From contig NZ_JAPEOX010000002.1 in assembly GCF_026340675.1 (NCBI RefSeq), positions 1,922,001 through 1,986,000 on the forward strand: a DNA stretch of 64,000 nucleotides, given 5' to 3'. Source of the DNA: Streptomyces sp. NBC_01264 (GTDB lineage: Bacteria; Actinomycetota; Actinomycetes; Streptomycetales; Streptomycetaceae). Position 1 is the stretch's first letter, and the number at the start of each line of letters is the position of its first letter. The notes beneath the pieces are model-generated. The model worked only from the letters and a program-made list of their open reading frames with translations. It had not been told where the DNA came from and made no database searches. A program made the position numbers and the translations under genes. Positions 27,104-38,103 of this stretch are shown piece after piece.

Positions 27104-27577
27104 ATGTGCCACTACTGCGGCTGCCGTGAGATCCCCCTGATCAAGGAGTTCATCGCCGAGCACGAGGCGGTGACCGACGCGGCGGGCGACGCGCTGCGCG
27201 CCCTGGACGCGGGGGACCTCCCGAGGGCGCGTGCCCTCGTCACGGAGATGACGGCCGTCCTGCTCGCCCACTGGAAGGGCGAGGAGGACGGCCTGTTCAC
27301 CGTCATGGAGCAGGACCCGGAGTACGCCCCGTACATCGCGGCACTGGTCGAGGAGCACCGCGAACTGGCGGCGCTCCTCGCCGGCGCCGATCTGGCGGAC
27401 CCCGCGGACGCCGCGGCCCTGCGCCGGGCGGTGGAGGAGCTCCGCCACCACATCGCGAAGGAGGAGGACGGCCTCTTCCCCGCGTCCCTCACCGCCCTGA
27501 CGGGCGACGAGTGGGACCTGTCCATCAAGGCCTGGCGCGCGGCCCATCCCGACGGGGACCTGAGGCCCGCCGGGTAG
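27104..27577 (+). CDS. Hemerythrin HHE-domain protein
   Basis: A 157-residue four-helix protein with the histidine pattern of hemerythrin-like domains: FIAEHEAVTD, LLAHWKGEEDGLF, LVEEHRELAALL and LRHHIAKEEDGLFPA. The extra N-terminal MCHYCGC with its Cys-rich start is typical of actinomycete members. It could bind a di-iron centre and sense O2, NO or redox state; this is not shown by the sequence alone. It starts 30 nt after cobN and may be in the same transcript. Confidence 0.88.
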   Translation: MCHYCGCREIPLIKEFIAEHEAVTDAAGDALRALDAGDLPRARALVTEMTAVLLAHWKGEEDGLFTVMEQDPEYAPYIAALVEEHRELAALLAGADLADPADAAALRRAVEELRHHIAKEEDGLFPASLTALTGDEWDLSIKAWRAAHPDGDLRPAG

Positions 27578-27598
27578 CCGGTGCGCCCCGCCGGTCCG

Positions 27599-27817
27599 CT
27601 ACTTCGTGGTCTGGTTCAGCGCCACCAGCGCCTGGGCCCAGCGCGCGTACTTCAGCTGGCCGAAATCGGCGACGGTCTTCACGCCGAAGGCTTCGAGCAG
27701 CAGCTCGCCGTCCTTGTCGGTGACGCCCTTGAGCGCGGCCACCGGCGCCGCGAGCACCTCCGCGAGCGGCTTGTCGGCCCACGCCTTGTCCAGCACCTTG
27801 TCGAGGTCGATCGCCAT
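27599..27817 (-). CDS. Small conserved hypothetical protein (72 aa)
   Basis: A short soluble, mainly helical protein: MAIDLDKVLDKAWADKPLAE, then LKGVTDKDGELLLEAFGVKT, then ARWAQALVALNQTTK. The GVTDKDGELLLEAFGVKTVADFG segment resembles a helix-hairpin-helix. GAGAGA lies upstream of ATG 27817. Codon use is ordinary for the genome. No function assigned. Confidence 0.72.
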   Translation of the reverse strand: MAIDLDKVLDKAWADKPLAEVLAAPVAALKGVTDKDGELLLEAFGVKTVADFGQLKYARWAQALVALNQTTK

Positions 27818-27971
27818 GAGTCTCTCTCCCGGAACTCGAAAGTATGAACTGATGGGCCAAACCTAGAACAATCGGACAAGCATGTCGGGGTGCGACACCA
27901 GCACCTTGGGCGCGCCGGGCATCCTTCCGGCCAAGGGGTGGGCGGCCACCCTCCCCCTTAACGATTCCACG

Positions 27972-27977
27972 TATAAT
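27972..27977 (+). promoter_or_regulatory. TATAAT -10-like hexamer upstream of aroD
   Basis: A perfect TATAAT stands out in this GC-rich DNA, 63 nt upstream of the aroD ATG. There is no recognisable -35 hexamer 17 nt upstream, so an activator would be needed if it is a promoter. Confidence 0.35.
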
Positions 27978-28039
27978 CCGCCCCGTTCACCTTTGCACTG
28001 CGCGTCGGATATCGGAATCGAAAAGGCTGTGACCAAGAA

Positions 28040-28777
28040 ATGAATTCACTGCGGGCGCTTCTCGACGGCGGGATTCCGCTGGTGGCCGTCAGCTTCGACG
28101 ACAGCGAGACCGAGCCGCGCGCGCACGCCGCGAAGAGCGCCGGCGTCGACGTGGCCGAACTGCGCGTCGACCGGTACGCGGCGACCGACACGGCGCACGT
28201 CCTGGCGCAGGTGGACGCGTTCAAGGCCCTGCCCGTACTGGCCACCATCCGCTCGGCCCACGAGGGCGGCGACTGGAAGGGCACGGAGGCGCGGCGACTC
28301 GAACTGTTCCGGGCGCTCGCCCCTCAGGTCCAGGCCGTGGACATCGAGCTCTCCTCCGGGGAAATCCTGTCCGAGGTGATCGAGGCCGCCCACCGGCACG
28401 ACACCGTGGCGCTCGTCTCCTATCACAATTTCGAATTCACCCCGGCCACCGAGGAACTCCAGACCGTCATCGACGACGCGAAGAGCGCCGGCGCCGACGT
28501 GGTCAAGGTGTCCACCATGGTGCGGTCCGAGGACGACGTCCGGCGGCTGGCCTCGCTCCTACTGCGCGCCGGAGCCGAGGACACCCGGCTGATCGTGATC
28601 GCCATGGGCGAGGCCGGAGCGGTCTCGCGCGTCTTCTTCCCGGCCCTCGGGTCGCGGATCACGTACTCCTTCTTCGGCGCCAGCTCGGCCCCGGGCCAGC
28701 TCGACTTCCCCGAGACCTTCGGCCTGCTGCGCAAGTTCTACCCGGCGTTCGACGAGCGGAAGTCCGCCGGGGCCTGA
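28040..28777 (+). CDS. aroD: Type I 3-dehydroquinate dehydratase
   Basis: A 245-residue class I (Schiff-base) dehydroquinase. VAELRVDRY is the substrate-binding EXRXD-like strand, YHNFEFTP carries the catalytic His and VVKVSTM the Schiff-base Lys, with FGASSAPGQ near the C-terminus binding the product. It catalyses the third step of the shikimate pathway, or works in quinate use. Streptomyces also often has a type II enzyme, so this may serve a specialised role. It is a monocistronic gene, followed by a hairpin. Confidence 0.92.
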   Translation: MNSLRALLDGGIPLVAVSFDDSETEPRAHAAKSAGVDVAELRVDRYAATDTAHVLAQVDAFKALPVLATIRSAHEGGDWKGTEARRLELFRALAPQVQAVDIELSSGEILSEVIEAAHRHDTVALVSYHNFEFTPATEELQTVIDDAKSAGADVVKVSTMVRSEDDVRRLASLLLRAGAEDTRLIVIAMGEAGAVSRVFFPALGSRITYSFFGASSAPGQLDFPETFGLLRKFYPAFDERKSAGA

Positions 28778-28785
28778 GCCCCGCG

Positions 28786-28809
28786 CCGGGGAGGGCACGA
28801 CCTCCCCGG
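28786..28809 (+). terminator. Hairpin downstream of aroD
   Basis: A perfect 9-bp stem, CCGGGGAGG / CCTCCCCGG, with a 6-nt loop, beginning 9 nt after the aroD stop. No U-run follows, as is usual in Streptomyces. Confidence 0.6.
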
Positions 28810-28961
28810 CCGCGCCTCTCCCTTCCCTCTACCGGTCACCGGCCCCACCGGTCGCAGAACGGCGCACACGTCACCTGATGAAGTGAACTCCCCCTTATCC
28901 CACCGGCAACACGGGTAGTGCCCTGCTGATCTCGTGAGGAACCAGCGAGACAGTCAGATGA

Positions 28962-31196
<2,235 letters not shown>

Positions 31197-31203
31197 GCCG
31201 GAT

Positions 31204-31233
31204 CCGCGGCGGGGACCGTCCTGCCCGCCGCGG
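31204..31233. terminator. Bidirectional hairpin between geoA and the eis-like gene
   Basis: A perfect 10-bp inverted repeat, CCGCGGCGGG / CCCGCCGCGG, with a 10-nt loop, in the 42-nt gap between convergent genes. It fits a shared terminator. Confidence 0.65.
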
Positions 31234-31238
31234 GTTCC

Positions 31239-32486
31239 TCAGAACTCGTCCGCCGTGTGCGGGAGCAGTGCCGTGCGCAGCCCGGCGTCCAGCGCCGCCG
31301 CCGCGCCGGGGGCGTGCTCCACCAGCAGGCCGGCCGCGGCCAGTTCGACGGCCCGGGTCCCGCCGAGGTAGCAGGCCGCGAGTTCCCGTACGTCCAGGGT
31401 CAGGTCCGGGGCCCGGCCCGCGGCGGCGGGCTCGTACGCCGCCCCGTCCGGCCCGGCCTTCAGGAGGAACCGCCCCGCGTTCGCGGGCAGCCGTACGTCG
31501 GTCAGTTCCAGTACGAGTTCCACGGGCGCGGCCCACGACCGCCCGGTCAGCGCCGCCGCCACGTCGACCAGGCGGAGCCAGAGCGCCGGGAACACGGCGG
31601 TGACCCGGACCTGGTCCCGGTCGGCGGCGAAGTGCAGCAGCGGGTCGTCGGCCGGCCGGCCCCACGCGGTGACCCGGCCGGTGAGGTCGAGGGAGGCCAC
31701 GCACTCCCACAGCGCGGCCGCGGCCTGCGGGGTGTCGGCCTCCAGCTCGTCGACCCGGACCAGGCCCGGGGTCCGCACGCCCCCGGTGGTCTCCTCGGGC
31801 TTCGTGCGGTAGAGGACGTAGCCCGCGATCGGTTCGCCCGGCTCCCCCAGGACGATGAGCCGGGGCGGGCTGAGCTCCTCGTCCTCCTCGTCCTGTTCGG
31901 TGAGCCACTCCTCGGTCCAGCGCAGCTCGCTGCGGGCGGGCCGCCCGGCCCGGACCGCGCGGGCCGCCTCGTGGTACGGGCCCACGACGGCGACCGTGTC
32001 CTTGGGGTCCGCGGTGGCGACCAGCCGTAGCGGCCTGCGGTCCGCTTCGATGCGCAGGGCCAGCGGCCGGGTGGTGTCGATCTCGATGGTGGCGCCCTGG
32101 GTGGCGCTGCCGTAGCCGAAGCGCCCGTAGATGGCGGCCTCGGAGGCCCACAGGGCGGCGACGGGAGCGCCGGCCGCGCCCGCGCGGCGCAGCATCTCCC
32201 CCATCAGGGCGGTCAGCACGCCGCGCCGGCGGTGGGTGGGGGCGACGCAGACGAAGGTGAGCCCGGGGCAGGGCAGGTCCGCCCCGGGCACGGAGAGCCG
32301 GAACGCGTGCGCGGCCATGAATCCGACGATCGCGTCGCCGTCGTAGGCCCCGATCCGCAGGCAGGGGCGGAGCAGCTCGCGGTGCCGCTCGCGCCCCTCC
32401 TCCTCGGGGCGGTCGTGGAAGACCAGGTACGCGAGCTCCAGAGCACGGTCGATGTCGGCCTCGGGCACCTCGCAGATCTCCACCAT
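31239..32486 (-). CDS. Eis-like GNAT family N-acetyltransferase
   Basis: A 415-residue protein of the Eis type, which has an N-terminal GNAT domain, a second degenerate GNAT domain and a C-terminal sterol-carrier-like domain. The acetyl-CoA loop is FVCVAPTHRRRGVLTALM (about residues 78-95). The extreme C-terminus, ADEF, ends in Phe, as in Eis, where the terminal carboxylate acts as base. Eis proteins acetylate several amines of aminoglycosides or peptides; the natural substrate here is unknown. Confidence 0.85.
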   Translation of the reverse strand: MVEICEVPEADIDRALELAYLVFHDRPEEEGRERHRELLRPCLRIGAYDGDAIVGFMAAHAFRLSVPGADLPCPGLTFVCVAPTHRRRGVLTALMGEMLRRAGAAGAPVAALWASEAAIYGRFGYGSATQGATIEIDTTRPLALRIEADRRPLRLVATADPKDTVAVVGPYHEAARAVRAGRPARSELRWTEEWLTEQDEEDEELSPPRLIVLGEPGEPIAGYVLYRTKPEETTGGVRTPGLVRVDELEADTPQAAAALWECVASLDLTGRVTAWGRPADDPLLHFAADRDQVRVTAVFPALWLRLVDVAAALTGRSWAAPVELVLELTDVRLPANAGRFLLKAGPDGAAYEPAAAGRAPDLTLDVRELAACYLGGTRAVELAAAGLLVEHAPGAAAALDAGLRTALLPHTADEF

Positions 32487-32541
32487 GATCCGGAGACTAA
32501 TCGGTCATCGCGGACCAGTCACTACATAAGGGCGAACGGCG

Positions 32542-32573
32542 AAAGGGCGCGACCCCGCGGGGTCGCGCCCTTT
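32542..32573 (-). terminator. Strong terminator after the xdhC gene
   Basis: A perfect 15-bp stem (AAAGGGCGCGACCCC with its complement) and a 2-nt loop, ending in a T/A run on either strand. It lies between the xdhC stop at 32602 and the eis-like start at 32486, so it should end transcription from the xdhC side. Confidence 0.85.
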
Positions 32574-32601
32574 CCACACCGTGCTACAGCCCGTCAGCTC
32601 T

Positions 32602-33765
32602 TCAAGCGACGGACCCGATCCTGCTGATCACCGTGTTCGTGACGTCCGGGTGGATCGGGATGTGCGCGCCGGTCAGGGCCGCGCCGGTGCCGCCGCGCCG
32701 GTTGGCGACGATCTCGGCGGCGATGGACAGCGCGGTCTCCTCCGGAGAGCGGGCCCCGAGGTCCAGGCCGATCGGGGAACGCAGCCGGGCCAGTTCGAGC
32801 TCGGTCACGCCCACCTCGCGGAGCCGCTTGTTGCGGTCCTCGTGGGTGCGGCGGGAGCCCATGGCGCCGACGTAGGCGACGGGAAGTTTGAGGGCCAGTT
32901 CGAGGAGCGGGACATCGAACTTGGCGTCGTGCGTCAGGACGCACAGGACCGTCCGGCCGTCGATCGCACCGGCGGAGGACTGCTCCTCCAGGTAGCGGTG
33001 CGGCCAGTCGACCACGATCTCGTCCGCCTCGGGGAAACGCTTCTTCGTGGCGAACACGGGCCGGGCGTCACACAGCGTGACCCGGTAGCCGAGGAACTTG
33101 CCGATCCGCACCAGGGCGGAGGCGAAGTCGATGGCCCCGAAGACGACCATCCGGGGCGGCGGGACACTGGACTCGACCAGCACCTTGAGCGGCTCTCCGC
33201 AGAGGCGGCCGTCGGCGCCGATCTCCAGCACACCGGTCCTGCCGGCGTCGAGCATGGCCCGGGCCTCGTCGGCGATGGCCCGGTCGAGCTCGGGGTGACC
33301 ACCGAACCCGCCCTCGTAGGAGCCTTCGCCCCGGACGAGTACGGCGCGGCCCATGAGCTCGGCCGGGCCTTCGGCGATCCGCGCGACCGCCGCCGCCTCC
33401 CCGCGAGCTGCGGCGGCCAGCGAAGCCGCGAACACCTCCCGGGAGGGAGAGTCCACGGGGACCGGGGTCACCAGGATGTCGATGATTCCGCCGCAGGTCA
33501 GACCGACGGCGAAGGCATCGTCATCGCTGTAGCCGAAGCGCTCCTGGACGGTCTCGCCGTCCTCGAGCGCCTGCTGGCACAGCTCGTACACCGCACCCTC
33601 CACGCATCCACCGGAGACCGAGCCGATGGCCGTGCCGTCACTGTCGACGGCGAGGGCCGCTCCGGGCTGCCGGGGTGCGCTCCCGCCGACCGCCACGACC
33701 GTGGCGACGGCGAAGTCACGTCCCTGCTCGACCCACCGGTTCAGTTCTTCGGCGATGTCCAGCAT
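32602..33765 (-). CDS. xdhC: XdhC family protein (molybdenum cofactor sulfuration/insertion for xanthine dehydrogenase)
   Basis: A 387-residue XdhC/CoxI protein. The N-terminal XdhC motif is ATVVAVGGSAPRQPGAALAV with SGGCVEGAVYE, which includes the conserved Cys, and CGGIIDILV follows. The C-terminal NAD-binding-like half has VVFGAIDFASALVRIGKFLGYRVTLCDAR and AYVGAMGSRRTHE. XdhC loads mature molybdenum cofactor onto xanthine dehydrogenase, which fits the neighbouring dehydrogenase genes. It is transcribed in the same direction as the purine permease, 97 nt downstream. Confidence 0.92.
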   Translation of the reverse strand: MLDIAEELNRWVEQGRDFAVATVVAVGGSAPRQPGAALAVDSDGTAIGSVSGGCVEGAVYELCQQALEDGETVQERFGYSDDDAFAVGLTCGGIIDILVTPVPVDSPSREVFAASLAAAARGEAAAVARIAEGPAELMGRAVLVRGEGSYEGGFGGHPELDRAIADEARAMLDAGRTGVLEIGADGRLCGEPLKVLVESSVPPPRMVVFGAIDFASALVRIGKFLGYRVTLCDARPVFATKKRFPEADEIVVDWPHRYLEEQSSAGAIDGRTVLCVLTHDAKFDVPLLELALKLPVAYVGAMGSRRTHEDRNKRLREVGVTELELARLRSPIGLDLGARSPEETALSIAAEIVANRRGGTGAALTGAHIPIHPDVTNTVISRIGSVA

Positions 33766-33862
33766 GGGGGCCTCCTCGGAGGGGTTCGGTTTCCAGTATC
33801 GGATACGTGGAGGGTGCGGTCCTGCGCTACGGATCAGGTCGAACGGACCTGGTCAGGTCGGC

Positions 33863-35326
33863 TCAGCCGACGCCGAGCCAGCTCTCGATCGGGTGGAGCG
33901 CGAAGAAGACCAGGAAGATTCCGGTCAGCGCCCACATGAAGCCGCCGATCTCACGGGCCTTGCCCTGAGCGACCTTGATGGCGACGTAGGAGATGACACC
34001 CGCGGCGACACCGGCGGTGATCGAGTACGTGAAGGGCATGACCACGACGGTCAGGAAGACCGGGATCGAGGTCGAGGAGTCGGCCCAGTCCACGTGGCGG
34101 GCGTTCTGCATCATCATCGCGCCGATGACGACCAGGGCCGCGGAGGCGACCTCACCCGGGACGATCTGCGTGATCGGGGTGAAGAAGAGGCAAGCGGCGA
34201 AGAAGAGGCCGGTGACGACGGAGGCGAGACCTGTGCGGGCACCCTCACCGACGCCGGTGGCGGACTCGACGAACACGGTCTGGCCGGAGCCGCCCGCGAT
34301 GCCACCGATGGCGCCACCGGCACCGTCGATGAACAGCGCCTTGGACAGGCCCGGCATGCGGCCCTGCTCGTCGGCGAGCTTGGCCTCGGTACCGACGCCG
34401 ATGATGGTGGCCATCGCGTCGAAGAAGCCGGCGAGCACCAGGGTGAAGACGATCATGCCGACCGTCATGTAGCCGACGTCGCCCCAGCCGCCGAAGGAGA
34501 CGTCACCGAAGAGCGAGAAGTCCGGCGCGGAGACTGCCGAGCCCGAGAGCTCCGGCGGGCCGTTCTTCCAGGCCTTCGGGTCGATGTCGACGATGGCGTT
34601 CAGGATCGCGGCGAGGACCGTGCCACCGACGATGCCGATCAGGATCGCGCCGGGCACCTTGCGGGCCTGGAGCATGAAGATGGCGATCAGGGTGATGGCG
34701 AAGAGCAGGACGGGCCAGCCGGAGAGCTCACCGGTCGCGCCGAGCTGGACGGGGGGCATGAACTCCCCGCCGTTGCCGACGAAGCCCGCCTTCACGAAGC
34801 CGATCAGGGCGACGAAGAGGCCGATGCCCATGGTGATGGCGTGCTTGAGCGCGAGGGGTATCGCGTTCATGATCATCTCGCGGAGGCCGGTGACGACCAG
34901 GAGACAGATCACGACGCCGTAGACCACGCACATGCCCATGGCCTGCGGCCAGGTCATCTGGGGGGCCACCTGCGAGGCCAGCACGCCGGACACGGAGAGG
35001 CCGGCGGCGAGCGCGAGCGGGACCTTGCCGACGAAGCCCATGAGGAGCGTCGTGACGGCCGCGGCGAACGCCGTGGCGGTGATGATCGCCGAGGCGGCCA
35101 TCTTGTCGCCGTTGACGTCGGCGCCCGAGAGGAGCAGGGGGTTCAGCAGGAGGATGTAGGCCATGGCCATGAAGGTCGTGATACCGCCACGAACTTCGTT
35201 GCCGACCTTGGATCCGCGCTTGCTGATGTGAAAGTAACGGTCGAGCCAAGACTGTCCAGCGGGGGTCGAAGGGCCGTTTCCGGCTTCCTCCGCACTGGTC
35301 TTGGGCTCCACAGAAGACTGGGTCAT
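33863..35326 (-). CDS. NCS2 family purine permease (AzgA-like)
   Basis: A 487-residue inner-membrane transporter with about 12-14 hydrophobic segments. Motifs of the guanine/hypoxanthine type include RGGITTFMAMAYILLLNP near the N-terminus, the substrate-region FFDAMATIIGVGTEAKL and SGQTVFVESATGVGEGARTG. It probably imports hypoxanthine, guanine or xanthine to feed the dehydrogenase encoded upstream. ATG 35326 follows GGGAG. A soluble tail of about 25 residues precedes the first helix. Confidence 0.92.
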   Translation of the reverse strand: MTQSSVEPKTSAEEAGNGPSTPAGQSWLDRYFHISKRGSKVGNEVRGGITTFMAMAYILLLNPLLLSGADVNGDKMAASAIITATAFAAAVTTLLMGFVGKVPLALAAGLSVSGVLASQVAPQMTWPQAMGMCVVYGVVICLLVVTGLREMIMNAIPLALKHAITMGIGLFVALIGFVKAGFVGNGGEFMPPVQLGATGELSGWPVLLFAITLIAIFMLQARKVPGAILIGIVGGTVLAAILNAIVDIDPKAWKNGPPELSGSAVSAPDFSLFGDVSFGGWGDVGYMTVGMIVFTLVLAGFFDAMATIIGVGTEAKLADEQGRMPGLSKALFIDGAGGAIGGIAGGSGQTVFVESATGVGEGARTGLASVVTGLFFAACLFFTPITQIVPGEVASAALVVIGAMMMQNARHVDWADSSTSIPVFLTVVVMPFTYSITAGVAAGVISYVAIKVAQGKAREIGGFMWALTGIFLVFFALHPIESWLGVG

Positions 35327-35440
35327 GGTGCCTAACTCCCAAGGTTCAAAGGGGCACCCGCATAAAGATTGGAGACACGGGATTTGGGAAAACGCGTTTG
35401 GCTGCACGACCCGGGGTGACGGCCCGAGGCGACGCAAATT

Positions 35441-35550
35441 GTGCACTGCGTGTACTGCGGGTACTGCGAGGGTTCTGCGGTACGGCTGGTACTCCTGGTG
35501 TCACCTGGGGTAGTCGGTGCACCGGGGGGTACTGCGGGGGTACTGCCGGT
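35441..35550. repeat. 10-bp-period GTACTGCGG repeats between permease and dehydrogenase genes
   Basis: The 369-nt gap has no gene. At 35441-35480 four units of about 10 bp (GTGCACTGCG, TGTACTGCGG, GTACTGCGAG, GGTTCTGCGG) lie head to tail, and two more appear at 35529-35548. The 10-bp period places each unit on the same helix face, upstream of the permease start, so a cooperative regulator-binding region is possible. Confidence 0.5.
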
Positions 35551-35695
35551 GAAAACTGACCGCGAGCGGTGCGGTCCTGATGACTCCGGACTTCTGTGCT
35601 CCGGGCGGTGCGACTGGAAGTGTGACGTTCCCGTGCCGCACCGCCCGGAAATCTGGGGGGGTCCGGGGGCCTCGCGGCCCCCGGACCACGCCGTC

Positions 35696-38101
35696 CTAGA
35701 GAGTGCCGGTGAGCAGTTCCGGACGGATCGGCGTCTTGTTGATCTCCAGACCGGTCGCCGCCCGGATCGCCGCGATGACGGCCGGGGTGGACGAGAGGGT
35801 CGGGGCCTCGCCCATGCCGCGCAGGCCGTACGGGGCCTTCGGGTCGGCGAGCTCCAGGACGTCGACCGGGATGGTCGGGGTGTCGAGGATGGTCGGGATC
35901 AGGTAGTCCGTGAAGGAGGGGTTGCGCACCTTCGCGGTCTTCGGGTCCACGATGATCTCTTCCATGATCGCGACGCCCAGGCCCTGGGTGGTACCACCCT
36001 GGATCTGGCCGACCACGGAGAGCATGTTCAGGGCCTTGCCGACGTCCTGGGCGGTCGCCAGCTCGACGACCTTGACGAGGCCGAGCTCGGTGTCCACCTC
36101 GACGACCGCGCGGTGCGCGGCGAAGGTGTACTGGACGTGGCCGTTGCCCTGGCCGGTGACCAGGTCGAAGGGCTCGGTCGCCGCGTGGCGGAACTCGAGC
36201 TCGATGTCGATCGCGTCCTCGCCCTCCAGGATGTCGGCGATGTCCGCGAGGACCTCTCCGCCATCGGTGACGACCTTGCCGCCTTCGAGGAGCAGCTCGG
36301 CGGTCGCCCACGCGGGGTGGTACGAGCCGTTCTTGCGCCGGCCGATCTCCAGGACCGCCTCGCGGACGGCCTCACAGGTGTTCTTCACGGCGCCACCGGT
36401 CATGTACGTCTGCCGCGAGGCGGACGTGGAACCGGCGGAGCCGACCTGCGTGTCGGCCGGGTGGATGGTCACCTGCGTGACACCCAGCTCCGTACGGGCG
36501 ATCTGCGCGTGGACGGTGATGCCGCCCTGGCCGACCTCCGCCATGGCCGTGTGGACCATCGCGACCGCTTCGCCGTTGATGACCTCGAGGGTCACGCGGG
36601 CGGTGGAGTAGTCGTCGAAGCCCTCGGAGAAGCCGACGTTCTTGATGCCGACCGCGTAGCCGACGCCGCGGACGACGCCTTCACCGTGGGTGGTGTTCGA
36701 CAGACCACCGGGCAGCGCGCGGACGTCCGCGTTCTCGCCGGCGGACTCCCACTGGCGCTCCGGCGGCAGCGGACGGGCCTTGACCCGGCGCAGCAGCTCG
36801 GCGACGGGCGCCGGAGCGTCCACGACCTGGCCGGTGGGCATGATCGTGCCCTGCTCCATGGCGTTGAGCTGGCGGAACTCGACCGGGTCCATGCCCAGCT
36901 TCGCCGCGAGCTTGTCCATCTGGGCCTCGTACGCGAAGCAGGCCTGGACGGCGCCGAAGCCGCGCATCGCGCCACAGGGCGGGTTGTTCGTGTAGAGCGC
37001 GATCGCCTCGATGTCCACGTCCTCCAGGACGTACGGACCGACCGAGAGCGAGGAGGCGTTGCCCACGACCGCCGGGGAAGCGGACGCGTACGCGCCGCCG
37101 TCCAGGACGATCTTGCACTTCATGTGCGTGAGCTTGCCGTCCTTGGTGGCGCCGTGCTCGTAGTACAGCTTCGCCGGGTGACGGTGCACGTGGCCGAAGA
37201 AGGACTCGAAGCGGTTGTAGACGATCTTGACCGGCTTCTGCGTGGCCAGGGCCAGCAGGCAGGCGTGGATCTGCATCGAGATGTCTTCGCGGCCACCGAA
37301 CGCGCCGCCGACGCCCGAGAGCGTCATGCGGACCTTCTCCGGCGGCAGGCCCAGGACCGGGGCGATCTGCTGGAGGTCCGAGTGCAGCCACTGGGTGGCG
37401 ACGTACAGCTCGACACCGCCGTCCTCGGACGGTACGGCCAGACCGGACTCCGGGCCGAGGAAGGCCTGGTCCTGCATGCCGAAGGTGTACTCGCCCTCGA
37501 CGATGACGTCGGCGCGCTTGCGGGCCTCTTCCACGTTGCCGCGGATGATCGGCTGGCGGTGCACGATGTTCGGGTGCGGGACGTGACCGATGTGGTGGTC
37601 GTCACGGCCCTCGTGGATCAGCGGCGCGCCCTCGGCGAGGGCGGAGGCCTCGTCCGTGACGAGCGGCAGCTCACGGTAGTCGATCTTGATCTTGGCGGCC
37701 GCGCGGCGGGCGGTCTCCGGGTGGTCGGCGGCCACGAGGGCGACCGGCTCACCGTGGTGGCGGACCCGGCCGTTGGCGAGAACCGGGGTGTCCTGGATCT
37801 CGAGGCCGTAGTTCTTCATCTCGGCCGGCAGGTCGTCGTACGTCAGCACCGAGTAGACACCCGGCATCGCCAGGGCCTCGGAGATGTCGATGGAGACGAT
37901 CTCGGCGTGGGCGACGGTGGAGCGCAGGGTCTGGCCCCACAGCATGTCCTCGTGCCACATGTCCGAGGAGTACGCGAACTCACCGGTCACCTTGAGGGTG
38001 CCGTCCGGGCGCAGCGTGGACTCGCCGATGCCGCCCTTGTTGTGCTTCTGCGTGACGTTGGTCGGCGTACCCGCCGGGACCGTGCGCGTGTTCTGGGCCA
38101 T
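35696..38101 (-). CDS. pucD: Xanthine dehydrogenase, molybdopterin-binding subunit
   Basis: An 801-residue large subunit of the molybdenum hydroxylase that oxidises hypoxanthine and xanthine to urate. Molybdopterin motifs are QDQAFLGPESGLAV (conserved Gln and Glu), GGAFGGRED, RGFGAVQACFAYE (substrate-binding Arg) and GLRGMGEAPT, with the catalytic Glu in MGEAP near residue 740. The length is normal for the separate-subunit form. It lies 2 nt after pucE and is the last gene of pucC-pucE-pucD. Confidence 0.94.
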   Translation of the reverse strand: MAQNTRTVPAGTPTNVTQKHNKGGIGESTLRPDGTLKVTGEFAYSSDMWHEDMLWGQTLRSTVAHAEIVSIDISEALAMPGVYSVLTYDDLPAEMKNYGLEIQDTPVLANGRVRHHGEPVALVAADHPETARRAAAKIKIDYRELPLVTDEASALAEGAPLIHEGRDDHHIGHVPHPNIVHRQPIIRGNVEEARKRADVIVEGEYTFGMQDQAFLGPESGLAVPSEDGGVELYVATQWLHSDLQQIAPVLGLPPEKVRMTLSGVGGAFGGREDISMQIHACLLALATQKPVKIVYNRFESFFGHVHRHPAKLYYEHGATKDGKLTHMKCKIVLDGGAYASASPAVVGNASSLSVGPYVLEDVDIEAIALYTNNPPCGAMRGFGAVQACFAYEAQMDKLAAKLGMDPVEFRQLNAMEQGTIMPTGQVVDAPAPVAELLRRVKARPLPPERQWESAGENADVRALPGGLSNTTHGEGVVRGVGYAVGIKNVGFSEGFDDYSTARVTLEVINGEAVAMVHTAMAEVGQGGITVHAQIARTELGVTQVTIHPADTQVGSAGSTSASRQTYMTGGAVKNTCEAVREAVLEIGRRKNGSYHPAWATAELLLEGGKVVTDGGEVLADIADILEGEDAIDIELEFRHAATEPFDLVTGQGNGHVQYTFAAHRAVVEVDTELGLVKVVELATAQDVGKALNMLSVVGQIQGGTTQGLGVAIMEEIIVDPKTAKVRNPSFTDYLIPTILDTPTIPVDVLELADPKAPYGLRGMGEAPTLSSTPAVIAAIRAATGLEINKTPIRPELLTGTL

Positions 38102-38103
38102 GG

